A DNA stretch of 64,000 bases from Aquimarina sp. TRL1. GTDB taxonomy: Bacteria; Bacteroidota; Bacteroidia; Flavobacteriales; Flavobacteriaceae. Made by a program: the position numbers and the translations under genes. The DNA lies in assembly GCF_013365535.1 (NCBI RefSeq), contig NZ_CP053590.1, positions 3,400,501 through 3,464,500 on the forward strand, in the 5' to 3' direction. Numbering within the stretch: position 1 is the stretch's first letter; every line of letters begins with the position of its first letter. The notes below the pieces were generated by a model, which saw only the letters and a program-made list of their open reading frames with translations, was not told the origin of the DNA and did not search any database. Below, piece after piece: positions 54,301 through 62,237 of the stretch.

Positions 54301-54853
54301 GTTCGGGTATCATATGAGAGGAAATGCAATGGGGAAGATGGAAGTATTATTGAGTACGGATGATGGAAATACATATACATCTATTTGGTCCCGATCAGGA
54401 AGTCAGGGATCTAATTGGAATCAGGCAGTTGTCGCTTTGTCTAATTATGCGGGAACAGTGATTAAGTTACAGATAAAGGGGGTTACCGGCAATAGCTGGA
54501 GTAGTGATATGGCAATTGATCATATAAAAATAATATCTATTGCTAAAGGAAATACCCAGAAAGACTCTTTTGACGATGCGTTTACTGAAAAGGAAGAAGG
54601 AAATGAATTTACAGGGCTGATACTATATCCGAATCCGGTTAGTTCTTCTGTAGTGCACTTATATTATCCTCAATATGATGAGAAAGTAAAGACAATATTC
54701 ATTGTCAGAGATGTATTGGGAAATACTATTGAAAAGGCAAAACTTTATTCTTATAAAATGGATTATAGTGTGAAATATTTACCTGCGGGGATGTATTTTG
54801 TGAGTGTAGTAACTCCCGAAAAAACAATTAATAAAACATTTGTAAAAAAATAA
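51398..54853 (+). CDS. Secreted S8 (subtilisin-like) protease with FN3/MAM-like repeats and T9SS sorting domain
   Basis: 1,151 residues from the ATG at 51398 (an upstream in-frame ATG at 51329 precedes the signal peptide and is rejected). Signal peptide 1-20. The S8 domain spans about 105-400 with His150 (NHGTHTGG), Asn237 (SAGNNGG) and Ser317 (GTSMSTP). The position of the catalytic Asp is Glu124 (GVWESG). A P-type beta domain follows. Two copies of an FN3 plus MAM-like jelly-roll unit come next (about 520-782 and 785-1046), and a type A T9SS C-terminal domain (LYPNPVSS ... KTFVKK) ends the protein. Exported by T9SS to the surface or medium. Confidence 0.93.
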   Translation: MITKKNVLLAFLLFSIFVTAQDKADREQIKQQTNVQALQKIIEQSERQLKNNFTKATKQKIPLSRTNKDGALGVLYSFDKQGNPVYAYDDNVDAAISCRANKIWRGGSTGLNLTGSGIEIGVWESGAASPTHQELRGSTSNGDGALPTNHGTHTGGTLIAKGIVPAARGFASEATLKSYTATGMVAEAASFAAAGGILANNSNSPIGPYGLYDDNARDMDNVAYNAPFYLHCKSAGNNGGRYGSIYGNQLAKNLFVVANANDVPNYTGPTSVTMASSSTYGPPKDWRVKPDITNNGVDVYSSDAISDTSYSSKTGTSMSTPATAGTVALLQQYYKSKNGVYMKAATAKALVIGTADEIGAHDGPDFRGGWGLVNAERAAAVITNNGAAAVIEETRLRSGGTYTRSITSDGRTPLAVTVVWNDPAGTPTSGNALALVNDLDLRVIGGNNTYFPWVMVPNATYDNYTDPAQKGDNFRDNVEKIDAVLPAGTYRIEVTHKGTLSNNSQDFSLVINGIKTNPDTIPPTPPTNVTAVGVYSTTIALSWNAATDNIGVTSYEIFQDGVRVGTSTDTAYTVTGLRPLTTYRFYVKAKDGAGNVSTNSNTVSVTTVATPACTGVTSFPYTESFETDFGVWVNATTDDIQWTRDSGGTPSTGTGPSSGQQGAYYIYTEASTNVSPVGSPNKVAILDSPCIDLKGTADYSMEFGYHMKGTAMGTMELLVSTDNGVTYSSLWSKTGTQGSNWNQARVSLSPYAGSVIKLRIKGVTGSGWSSDMALDNLRILEMVPDNESPTPPTAVMASSVSSNSILLSWTASTDNVGVTGYDIFQDGVKVGTSASSSYQVVGLSPTTAYRFYVRATDAAGNISGNSNVVNVTTTATPSCSGVSVFPYTESFETGLGMWTNELGDDIQWTRDSGGTPSFGTGPSSGQQGAYYLYTEASSNTTPVGNPNKVALLTSDCIDLSAGSNYSLEFGYHMRGNAMGKMEVLLSTDDGNTYTSIWSRSGSQGSNWNQAVVALSNYAGTVIKLQIKGVTGNSWSSDMAIDHIKIISIAKGNTQKDSFDDAFTEKEEGNEFTGLILYPNPVSSSVVHLYYPQYDEKVKTIFIVRDVLGNTIEKAKLYSYKMDYSVKYLPAGMYFVSVVTPEKTINKTFVKK

Positions 54854-54908
54854 GAAAAAGGTTTCTTTATTCTGGGGGAATTGATAAACTCAGAGGATCT
54901 CTTCATAA

Positions 54909-54938
54909 AAAAACGTCCGTTGATCAACGGACGTTTTT
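54909..54938. terminator. Bidirectional terminator, perfect 30-bp palindrome
   Basis: AAAAACGTCCGTTGA and its exact complement, between the convergent S8 protease and PPIase genes. Confidence 0.92.
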
Positions 54939-54962
54939 ATGTATATAAGGTTGTTTACGATC

Positions 54963-56108
54963 TTATTTAGGAGCTTCTTCCTGAGTTTTGTTAACAATGC
55001 TAACTAAATCAATTTCAAAGATTAAATCAGTCTTAGGAGGAATAGGACCTCTTCCTTTTTCCCCGTATCCTAGGTGGTAAGGAATAAAAAGAATAGCTTT
55101 ATCTCCAACGTTTAATTGTTGTACTCCTTCTTTGAATCCTGGGATCATTTGTGCTTCTGGAGAATATGGCATTTCCATAGGAGCATATCCTTTAGGGTGT
55201 GCCGCTCTACGTTCATCAAATATTCCGTGCTCTTTTGCTTTTTCAGCAATATTCGTGTCGAATATTTTTCCGGTAGCGAAAAATCCTTGGTAGTTGATGT
55301 TAACGAAATCTGTTGGTTTTGGCTTCTCTCCCTCTCCTTCAGTAAGTACTAAGATTTCAAGACCACTTTCCAGTTTTTTAGCTTTTCCTTTTAGTTCACT
55401 GTATTTAGCAGCAACTTTTTCTTGCTTTTCTTTAGCGATACGCTCTTTCTCCTTTTTTTCTTCTTCTAATGCTTTTAGTTTTTCATCAAATACGCTTGTG
55501 GCATCAAAAGCTTTTGCTTCGTCTCCTTTTCTGATGATGTTTACTTCTAGCATTTTTACTTCTGATTTAGGCTTATCCCCAGGAGCTGTTTCTACTACTC
55601 CGATGCTATCTACCACATCCTGACCAATAACAACTTCTCCAAATACGGTATGTTTTTTATTTAGCCATGGAGTTTCTTTTAGTGTAATGAAGAATTGACT
55701 ACCATTGGTAGCAGGACCAGAATTCGCCATAGAAAGGATTCCTTTAGAGTTATGTGTAAGAGAATCTACAAACTCATCAGGGAATTTATACCCTGGGTCT
55801 CCGGTTCCGGTTCCTAATGGATCTCCGGTTTGAATCATGAAGTCTTTGATAACTCTGTGGAAAATGATACCGTTGTAGTATTTTTTTCCTCTATAAGTGC
55901 TATCTACAGCTGTATTGGTTCCTTCTGCCAGAGAAACAAAGTTCGCTACTGTAAGCGGTGTTTCATTATAATGTAATTTGGCAACAGTGGTTCCCTTGTT
56001 GGTAATGATTTCTGCATATAAACCGTTTTCCAAATCCGGGTATTTGTCTTCACAGCTACTAAAAGCAATTGTGATAAGTGCTAACAATAAAAGATTTAGT
56101 TTTTTCAT
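54963..56108 (-). CDS. Lipoprotein PPIase combining cyclophilin and FKBP domains
   Basis: A 381-residue exported lipoprotein (lipobox FSSC, Cys19). Residues ~30-195 are a cyclophilin domain (FHRVIKDFMIQTGD, GSQFFITLKETPWLNKKHTVFGEV). A charged helical linker (about 208-245, KALEEEKKEKERIAKEKQEK) follows. The C-terminal ~110 residues are an FKBP domain (GYGEKGRGPIPPKTDLIFEIDLV). Two prolyl isomerase folds in one periplasmic protein. It is the last gene of the DHH-gldI-PPIase operon and may assist folding of gliding or secreted proteins. Confidence 0.93.
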   Translation of the reverse strand: MKKLNLLLLALITIAFSSCEDKYPDLENGLYAEIITNKGTTVAKLHYNETPLTVANFVSLAEGTNTAVDSTYRGKKYYNGIIFHRVIKDFMIQTGDPLGTGTGDPGYKFPDEFVDSLTHNSKGILSMANSGPATNGSQFFITLKETPWLNKKHTVFGEVVIGQDVVDSIGVVETAPGDKPKSEVKMLEVNIIRKGDEAKAFDATSVFDEKLKALEEEKKEKERIAKEKQEKVAAKYSELKGKAKKLESGLEILVLTEGEGEKPKPTDFVNINYQGFFATGKIFDTNIAEKAKEHGIFDERRAAHPKGYAPMEMPYSPEAQMIPGFKEGVQQLNVGDKAILFIPYHLGYGEKGRGPIPPKTDLIFEIDLVSIVNKTQEEAPK

Positions 56109-56123
56109 TTTTTGTGTTAAGTA

Positions 56124-56681
56124 TTAATTTTTTGTTGTTGATTCTTGTTTTATAGAGTTTAATGTTACTTCTGCTTTTAACGGAATATTTGTCCCAATCT
56201 TGTGATCATCCCCATAATATCCATATGCCTGATATGAGGGAAAGAGAAATGTTATTTTTTCTCCCTGTTTCATGAGCTTTAAACCTTCTCTAAGACCTAA
56301 AAACAATTCTTCCTTATCAATTGCATAGGTGACAGTATCTAATTCTTTTTCGCTATAAATAATAGTATTGTTCAAATCACTTAGGTTATAGGTAAAACGA
56401 ACAACATCTCCAAACTTAGGAGTTCGGTTGGTAAGTGTGTCTTTTTTTTGATAATAATACCAAAAACCATTTTCAGAAGCAATGTAGGTATTGGTACTAT
56501 CGAGGGCGATGATTTTGAGGATGAGTGCTTCTTCTCTGGCAGATAGTTCCTTGTTTCTATGAATAGATTCGCTCATAAAAGAACCCGAAGAAGTACTGAG
56601 AGGTCTTCTGGCTTCCGGAGTCTTACATGAGATTGTAGCAATACCCAGACAAAATAATAAGAGAATGGTCGTTAATCGCAT
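56124..56681 (-). CDS. gldI: Gliding motility lipoprotein GldI (FKBP-type PPIase)
   Basis: A 185-residue lipoprotein (lipobox TISC, Cys19). The C-terminal FKBP-like domain has REGLKLMKQGEKITFLFPSYQAYGYYGD. In Flavobacterium johnsoniae GldI is required for gliding. It overlaps the DHH gene by 10 bp and is followed 15 bp later by the double PPIase. The presence of this gene is strong evidence that the organism glides or descends from a glider. Confidence 0.93.
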   Translation of the reverse strand: MRLTTILLLFCLGIATISCKTPEARRPLSTSSGSFMSESIHRNKELSAREEALILKIIALDSTNTYIASENGFWYYYQKKDTLTNRTPKFGDVVRFTYNLSDLNNTIIYSEKELDTVTYAIDKEELFLGLREGLKLMKQGEKITFLFPSYQAYGYYGDDHKIGTNIPLKAEVTLNSIKQESTTKN

Positions 56682-57688
56682 AATTCGGTTTTATAGGACG
56701 GTAAGATATTAATAAATTTCTCAACCGTCTCTTCCATACTAAGATTACTTTTTCCTCCGGCAGCATTATGGTGACCTCCTCCTTCAAAATGATTTCTGGA
56801 AAATTGGTTTACAGAGAACGCTCCTTTTGAGCGTAGGGATATTTTTATAATATTTTCTCCTTTGTTTTCAATAAAAATCACAGCAAAGATAATTCCTTCC
56901 AGAGATAATCCCATATTTACGAAACCTTCTGTATCTCCTTTTTTGAATTGGTGGTCATCTAACTCTTTTTGAGATAAGGTAATATAAGCTGTTTTATATT
57001 CTGGTAGTACTTTTAGGTTCTTTAGTGCTACACCCTGTAGTTGCAATCTCGAATAGGTATTGGCATCATAAATACGTTCGTGTATAGCAGTATTGTCTGC
57101 TCCTTTATCGATGAGGGCTGCAATTACTTTATGAGTAGTACTGGTAGTAGATCTAAATCTGAATGATCCGGTATCAGTCATAATACCTACATAAATGCAG
57201 GTAGCTATTTCCGGACTTATTTTTTCTGTATCACCGAGTTGTTCAATAAAATGATATACCATTTGACAGGTGGAACTCATACTTGTATCACTATAAGTAT
57301 ACGTAGCATAATCATCAGGTTGCTGATGATGATCAATCATGATAAAAGTAGTCGCTTGTTTTTCCAGAAAAGCTTCCATGTCTCCGGTTCTTGAGAAATG
57401 ATTAAAGTCCAGGGTGAATATGATATCAGCTTCTTCGATCAATTTTTGAGATGCATCTGTTTCATTCTCATATTTAAGAATTGTTTCTTCCCCGGGAATC
57501 CATTTCAAAAAGGAGGGATAATCATTAGGAGTGATCACTGTCGAATCATGACCTAATCCTTTTAAATAGAGTGATAGCCCTAATGTAGAACCAATAGCAT
57601 CTCCATCCGGATTCTTATGTGGGATAATAACGATTTTTTTTGGAGTAGATAAAAGCTCCTTGATTTCTAATATTTCATCTGCATTCAT
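56672..57688 (-). CDS. DHH-family phosphoesterase (NrnA-like)
   Basis: A 338-residue enzyme from the ATG at 57688 (an upstream in-frame start adds six residues). DHH domain motifs: PHKNPDGDAIGS (about 22-33), DFNHFSR and MIDHHQQPD. The C-terminal DHHA1 domain ends with EGGGHHNAAGG. NrnA-type enzymes degrade short oligoribonucleotides and pAp. First gene of the gldI operon. Confidence 0.93.
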   Translation of the reverse strand: MNADEILEIKELLSTPKKIVIIPHKNPDGDAIGSTLGLSLYLKGLGHDSTVITPNDYPSFLKWIPGEETILKYENETDASQKLIEEADIIFTLDFNHFSRTGDMEAFLEKQATTFIMIDHHQQPDDYATYTYSDTSMSSTCQMVYHFIEQLGDTEKISPEIATCIYVGIMTDTGSFRFRSTTSTTHKVIAALIDKGADNTAIHERIYDANTYSRLQLQGVALKNLKVLPEYKTAYITLSQKELDDHQFKKGDTEGFVNMGLSLEGIIFAVIFIENKGENIIKISLRSKGAFSVNQFSRNHFEGGGHHNAAGGKSNLSMEETVEKFINILPSYKTELCD

Positions 57689-57966
57689 AAGGAAGCGAAT
57701 ATACAATATATAAATATTTTGTGATCCTTTGTTCGTTTAATTTTAAGAAAAACCATCTTTAATTCGGTTGAAATAGTACATATTTAAGACTTTTTTTGAA
57801 AAAACTCAACAGCCTTATGGAGAGGGGTAAAGCTTCCTGTTTTGTACAATCGATAGAAAGAAGAGTCGCTGGATTATAAATATAATATATCTGTTTTTGT
57901 GTATTATTATTGCAATCAGTTCCCTTGGTTTTATTGGTGTCGCCAAAGAGTATAATATCCTAAGAC

Positions 57967-58008
57967 TTGCTTTAAAATTAAAAAATTGTTTCTGACGAAT
58001 GCTTCGTG
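57967..58008 (-). repeat. Dispersed intergenic repeat, copy B
   Basis: Minus-strand CACGAAGCATTCGTCAG followed by AAACAATTTTTTAATTTT; 36 of 42 aligned positions match copy A at 4038. It contains a perfect ACGAA-TGC-TTCGT foldback. Confidence 0.75.
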
Positions 58009-58246
58009 GATTTTCCTCGAGAGAGTTTACGTGATGATAGAGGGAGAATGTTTTGGAGTTTGTGCTGAAATCGAAATGTATCGTTTAAAAAGGGACTAGG
58101 TGTATGTAGTCTGAGCCAGTTGGTTGGTATGATATTTTTTGAATTTTAAAGAGAGTTCTGTATGATCTATATACATTGATAGTATGTCAAAAAGAGATGT
58201 GTCCCCGTTTTTTATAAATGAAGTGTACTTTACTATAGATAACTCT

Positions 58247-58275
58247 TGTTTTTATAATCATTATACATACTTTTG
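58247..58275 (+). promoter_or_regulatory. Promoter of ndk
   Basis: CTTG (58247-58250), 17-bp spacer, TACTTTTG (58268-58275), the latter an exact TAnnTTTG -7 box. Leader of about 75 nt before the ndk ATG. Confidence 0.55.
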
Positions 58276-58354
58276 CAAAAAATAAATTTTAATAATCATT
58301 GATTATTGCTCTTTATTAATTAGAGCTGAAAATTATACAAATTAAGACATAAAA

Positions 58355-58774
58355 ATGGCAACAAACAGAACTTTCACAATGCTTAAGCCGGATGCGGTAA
58401 GAAATGGACATATCGGAGCAATCCTTGAGCAAATTACTGCTTCAGGTTTTAGAATTGTAGCGATGAAACTTACACAATTAACTACGGATGATGCAAAGGC
58501 TTTTTATGCAGTACACAGTGAGCGTCCTTTCTACGGAGAGTTGGTTGAATATATGACTAGCGGACCAATTGTAGCTGCAATTTTAGAAAAAGATAATGCA
58601 GTTGAAGACTTTAGAACATTAATCGGTGCTACAAATCCTGAAGAGGCTGCAGAAGGTACTATCCGCAAAAAATATGCTGCTTCTATTGGTGAAAATGCTA
58701 TTCATGGTAGTGATAGCGATGAGAATGCTGCTATTGAGGGAGCATTTCATTTTGCCGGAAGAGAGCAGTTTTAA
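58355..58774 (+). CDS. ndk: Nucleoside diphosphate kinase
   Basis: A 139-residue Ndk. The N-terminal [16 protein letters not shown], the [15 protein letters not shown] segment and the catalytic His of [12 protein letters not shown] (about 119-130) are present. It balances NTP pools. Single gene with its own promoter and terminator. Confidence 0.97.
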   Translation: MATNRTFTMLKPDAVRNGHIGAILEQITASGFRIVAMKLTQLTTDDAKAFYAVHSERPFYGELVEYMTSGPIVAAILEKDNAVEDFRTLIGATNPEEAAEGTIRKKYAASIGENAIHGSDSDENAAIEGAFHFAGREQF

Positions 58775-58799
58775 TAAAATACTGTTTTTAATTATATCG

Positions 58800-58828
58800 A
58801 AACCACCTGCTAGAGGTGGTTTTTTGTT
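58800..58828 (+). terminator. Terminator of ndk
   Basis: AAACCACCT (58800-58808) and AGGTGGTTT (58814-58822) around GCTAG, then T-rich sequence that runs up to the end of the convergent membrane-protein gene. Confidence 0.9.
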
Positions 58829-58829
58829 T

Positions 58830-59498
58830 TTAGGAGAGTTTGTCTCGTAATAACAGCAGGGATTTTTTATGTACCAGTATATCTGATACCTTTCCTTCAT
58901 AAGTGGCAACTGTTCTATAGTTTGGGAAACTGAGTTTCGTTTTGGTAATAGAATAGGTAAGGGTGAGCAGGGGATAGTTGAAAAGTAAAATAAGCAATTG
59001 GATACCATCTTGTTTTGTGCGTTTTAATCCGATTTTATTAGCTGTTCGCTCGTTGATAATATACGATGTACCTTGAATGATGTATTGCGTTTTTGAATTC
59101 GTTTCCAGTTCTTCAACTAATTTGAGAAGCCCTTCAATATAATTGTATAGAATAAAACGGGTTCGTTCTCTTGCATTGGAATTTTTATTGATAGTAAAGC
59201 AATAATCTAACAAAGTTCCACCATGAATTTTGATACGTTTATTCTTTTCTTTTTCTGCAATAAAGAGAGGGGCGTAGTAGGTGATTTTTTTAGTAGCCTT
59301 TAATGAAGGAACATCTATAAAAGGGGCTATGATCGAAATAATGACAGGAAGAATAATAAAAGGGAAAAAATATAAGGTAGTAGCATAAGCGATTACGATA
59401 CTTATGAAGAAACAAAGCAAGGCGAGGCATATGATTTTGAATATAAAAAAACGCTGTTGTTGCTTTGTTTTACTATAAAAGGAATGGGGTATATTCAT
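58830..59498 (-). CDS. Hypothetical membrane protein, 222 aa
   Basis: Two adjacent TM helices near residues 20-62 followed by a soluble, basic C-terminal region with an APLFIAEKEKNKRIKIHGGTL stretch and a long helix (NYIEGLLKLVEELE). No domain recognised. It lies 19 bp after the acyltransferase gene, so the two are probably one transcript. Function unknown. Confidence 0.7.
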   Translation of the reverse strand: MNIPHSFYSKTKQQQRFFIFKIICLALLCFFISIVIAYATTLYFFPFIILPVIISIIAPFIDVPSLKATKKITYYAPLFIAEKEKNKRIKIHGGTLLDYCFTINKNSNARERTRFILYNYIEGLLKLVEELETNSKTQYIIQGTSYIINERTANKIGLKRTKQDGIQLLILLFNYPLLTLTYSITKTKLSFPNYRTVATYEGKVSDILVHKKSLLLLRDKLS

Positions 59499-59517
59499 TG
59501 AGTAACAAGGATGTTTT

Positions 59518-60564
59518 TTACCCGGTAATATAAGTGGTGTTTTTGATTTTTCCTATGAAAAAAATAAGAAGAGAAGAGATCGTAAAACACAAAATTGTTA
59601 CAACAGGAATACTAATGCTTGGGTGACATATTTTCCAATCAATATTGAATGAGCTTAATAGAGAAAGAATGAGGATGTGACATAAGTATATTCCGTAACT
59701 TTTCTTGCTGAGACTGTGAATCACTTTTTGGTATTTCGGATTGGTAATGACAGCTTTTTTAAAGAGGATAAAAATAGCGGTAGCGCATAAGATTGTATCA
59801 AATGTGAGATACCCGTAAAAATAATTAGTAAAGCTGTTATTTTTTTCACTTAGGTAATAAGTACCAATAATAGTGATGGCACTACCTATTGCCAGAAAAA
59901 TATACCAGATGTTTTTATTAGAGATTTTATAAACGGATAAGTAGTATCCCAGTATAGTATAGCCAATAAAGCCACTAAAATTTCTTAGGTCAACAAAGCG
60001 GATGTACTCACGAACTCCAGGAATGTCAATAAGACTTGTGATTCCCCAGATGACTAGAAAATACTGTATTTCTTTTTTTGATGCATTTTTTATCCATTTA
60101 CTTAGGATAGGGATTAATAAATAGATACCAATTAACACGTAAACGAACCAAAGATGATATTCACTACCTCTTAATAAGTTGCTAAATATAGTTTTGAACA
60201 CTAATATAAGGGATGAAAAATCCCATTGCAATTTATGGTAAGGAAAATCATAGGCTATGTAGATACAACTCCAGAAAAGAAAAGGAGGAATGATTCTGTA
60301 GCATCGTTTTTTTAGAAAAGTAGTCAAAGAATATTCTTTTCGGAATAATAACGCCCCCGTAAGCATAAAAAAAATAGGAACACAAAAACGGGTAGCCCCA
60401 TCGTATATATTACCAACCCACCAAAGGTTATCTGGAATTTTTTTGAATTCGTATAAAATAGGAGCAGAGACATGTAATAAGATGACGCTGATTGTAGCAA
60501 AAACCCTTAGGTGATCTGCCCAAAAAAGAGTATTGGTCGATTGATGAAGAGGTGTATGTTTCAT
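59518..60564 (-). CDS. Acyltransferase family (acyltransferase 3) membrane protein
   Basis: A 348-residue ten-TM acyltransferase. The N-terminal WADHLRVFATISVILLHVSAP (about 15-35) holds the conserved R and H; FMLTGALLFRKEY and RRIIPPFLFW-like sequence (RCYRIIPPFLFW) follow. Such proteins O-acylate surface glycans or exopolysaccharides. The acceptor is not evident. It precedes the 222-aa membrane protein in the same direction. Confidence 0.9.
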   Translation of the reverse strand: MKHTPLHQSTNTLFWADHLRVFATISVILLHVSAPILYEFKKIPDNLWWVGNIYDGATRFCVPIFFMLTGALLFRKEYSLTTFLKKRCYRIIPPFLFWSCIYIAYDFPYHKLQWDFSSLILVFKTIFSNLLRGSEYHLWFVYVLIGIYLLIPILSKWIKNASKKEIQYFLVIWGITSLIDIPGVREYIRFVDLRNFSGFIGYTILGYYLSVYKISNKNIWYIFLAIGSAITIIGTYYLSEKNNSFTNYFYGYLTFDTILCATAIFILFKKAVITNPKYQKVIHSLSKKSYGIYLCHILILSLLSSFNIDWKICHPSISIPVVTILCFTISSLLIFFIGKIKNTTYITG

Positions 60565-60841
60565 GATGTGCAGTATACTTAAAGTAAGGGGAAACTAGAC
60601 TGTATAGGAGTTTAAAGTACAGAAAATGAAAGGGATTTAATTCTTTTAACGGGTGAAAGTTTTGTTAAAAAAGGAATCAATGAATAAAAACAGTCGAAGA
60701 GTTGTATAAATGTATTTTTTTGACGAAAAAGATATGATGTTTTTAAATTTGAGTAGAAATATAAAGGTTGTTTGATAAAAGGGAGAAATACCAGTAAGAA
60801 TTTACTTATAGTTACAATTCATTTCTATGTAACAACCCCTA

Positions 60842-61504
60842 CTATCTATAGTTAGGTAATTTTGTTTGGTGTTTTTTCTTTATATATGTTTTATTTCCAT
60901 TGGAATTAATGTAATATTTTCCTCCTCTTGGTCCGGTTAGAATTGTTCTTCTCGATGAATTGTTTGGAGTTGAATAGGTGGGGATTGGGTAGGAGGAAGA
61001 TGAGTAATACCTGTTGGATGTCCTTTTTTTAGGGCTTAGATATACTTTTTTTTCATTGCTGATTATGTAGGATTTTCCTCCGTTCTTTCCAGTGTAAATG
61101 GTTTGTTTTTTGAGATCAGTTTCTAAGTAACTTGAATTCGAAATAGAAGAAGTGTTGTGTCTATTATGATAAGTTGAATTTGAATACTGTTTTTGTTTTA
61201 GGACTGGGTAAGAAGAGTTGCTTCTCTTGGCTCTTTCTCGCGCTGTTTTTCTTTTGTGTTGTTCAATGGTTAGTAACTGCATATTACTTGGGTCATCTGT
61301 ACCTCCTTCAGATAAAGGTTTTATATGATCAATTTCATAGCCATATGGAATTTTGTTATATCCCAATGATTGTAAAAAAACTCTTTTATTAGCAGCACTT
61401 CTTTTTACAAGTGGTTTGCCTGTAGTGGCATAATATTGTCCGTAATAATATTCGGTATTTCCAATCTTGTAAAAGTATAGCCTAACAAAATTATCGAAGT
61501 ACAA
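60842..61504 (-). CDS. HNH endonuclease-like protein with two basic C-terminal repeats
   Basis: Up to 220 residues. The HNH core is YEIDHIKPLSEGGTDDPSNMQLL (as YEIDHIKPLSEGG then TDDPSNMQLL) with Asp59-His60, Asn74 and His83. The C-terminal part has two copies of a ~24-residue basic motif: TGKNGGKSYIISNEKKVYL (138-156) and TGPRGGKYYINSNGNKTYI (190-208), similar to PBCV-type basic adaptor repeats. The only in-frame start is a TTG overlapping the DUF721 gene by 14 bp, and a -7 box lies inside the first codons, so the N-terminus is uncertain. No signal peptide. Confidence 0.75.
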   Translation of the reverse strand: MYFDNFVRLYFYKIGNTEYYYGQYYATTGKPLVKRSAANKRVFLQSLGYNKIPYGYEIDHIKPLSEGGTDDPSNMQLLTIEQHKRKTARERAKRSNSSYPVLKQKQYSNSTYHNRHNTSSISNSSYLETDLKKQTIYTGKNGGKSYIISNEKKVYLSPKKRTSNRYYSSSSYPIPTYSTPNNSSRRTILTGPRGGKYYINSNGNKTYIKKKHQTKLPNYR

Positions 61505-61787
61505 TCTTTTTTATCAGATCTTTTCTAAGGGCTTCATTCAGGTTAGAAATAATTTTTTCTTTACCGTAACTAAGCTCTTCTCTTAACACTGATGAGGTGA
61601 GTCCTATATATAAGGTGCTTTTCTCCAGTGTGATGGTATGGGTATATTTATTAATAGCACTTCCCATGACCTGTTGCCAGGCGTCCCGTACATTTACTTT
61701 GTCCAGACCATTCTCCAGATTATTGCTTTTTACAAAATCCTTGAGAACATCTTTCAGTAACTGATGATCATTCTGTCGTTTGCTCAT
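61491..61787 (-). CDS. DUF721 domain-containing protein
   Basis: A 98-residue DUF721 protein (DciA-like). The pattern LKDVLKDFVKSNNLENGLDKVNVRDAWQQVMG near the N-terminus and TLYIGLTSSVLREELSY in the middle is characteristic. It is often found close to recF in Bacteroidetes, as here. It overlaps the next gene by 4 bp. Its relatives help load the replicative helicase, but that role is not shown for this branch. Confidence 0.88.
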   Translation of the reverse strand: MSKRQNDHQLLKDVLKDFVKSNNLENGLDKVNVRDAWQQVMGSAINKYTHTITLEKSTLYIGLTSSVLREELSYGKEKIISNLNEALRKDLIKKIVLR

Positions 61788-62230
61788 GGTTGTATTACAA
61801 TCTTTTTATAAGGTTTGTAAAAATACGTATTTCCAATAGCATTTTTGAGGACAATCTCATTTTCTTTGGCAGAAATAACAGTTTCCTTATACGGGGAATT
61901 TGCTTTTTGGTAATAGATAAACAGGCTGTCATTTTCTATTTTTAGCTCGATAGGTTCTCCGGGATTGGTTCGGACAAAAGTACCATCTAATCGAGGTTTT
62001 AGCTTTGTACGCATCCCTTTTAGTCCTTCAATAGTAAAATGGTCTACAATGGGGTTGAATCCATATTCTTTTAGAGAACCATCATGCAACCTTACCCGTT
62101 CGATTTCCCAATAACCGTTAATAAAAGGGATTAAGTCTTCAGGGTTTTTCCGGGAACAGCTACTGAATACCAATAGGAATATAGCAAAAAGGTATTGTAC
62201 GCTGGTAGGGAGTATTGATTTGAATGTCAT
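61784..62230 (-). CDS. Lipocalin-like lipoprotein of unknown function
   Basis: A 148-residue lipoprotein from the ATG at 62230 (a longer in-frame ORF to 62341 would overlap recF and has a non-secreted prefix, so is rejected). Lipobox FSSC; the mature part (INGYWEIERVRLHDGSLKEYGFNP) is beta-rich and lipocalin-like (DUF4923/lipocalin type). It lies 7 bp after recF and overlaps DUF721 by 4 bp, in a recF-lipoprotein-DUF721-HNH string. Confidence 0.75.
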   Translation of the reverse strand: MTFKSILPTSVQYLFAIFLLVFSSCSRKNPEDLIPFINGYWEIERVRLHDGSLKEYGFNPIVDHFTIEGLKGMRTKLKPRLDGTFVRTNPGEPIELKIENDSLFIYYQKANSPYKETVISAKENEIVLKNAIGNTYFYKPYKKIVIQP

Positions 62231-62237
62231 AAGGAGG

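Larger units (their letters stand above)
57689..58354. other. Divergent intergenic region between the gldI operon and ndk
   Basis: 666 bp without a supported gene. It contains repeat copy B (57967-58008) and the ndk promoter. Minus-strand frames across the repeat are open for ~80 codons but lack a start and a coding-like composition. The remainder shows nothing recognisable. Confidence 0.5.

Noticed and set aside
57700-58080. Long open minus-strand frame across repeat copy B
   Set aside because: No start codon, hydrophobic low-complexity translation, and explained by AT-rich intergenic DNA.
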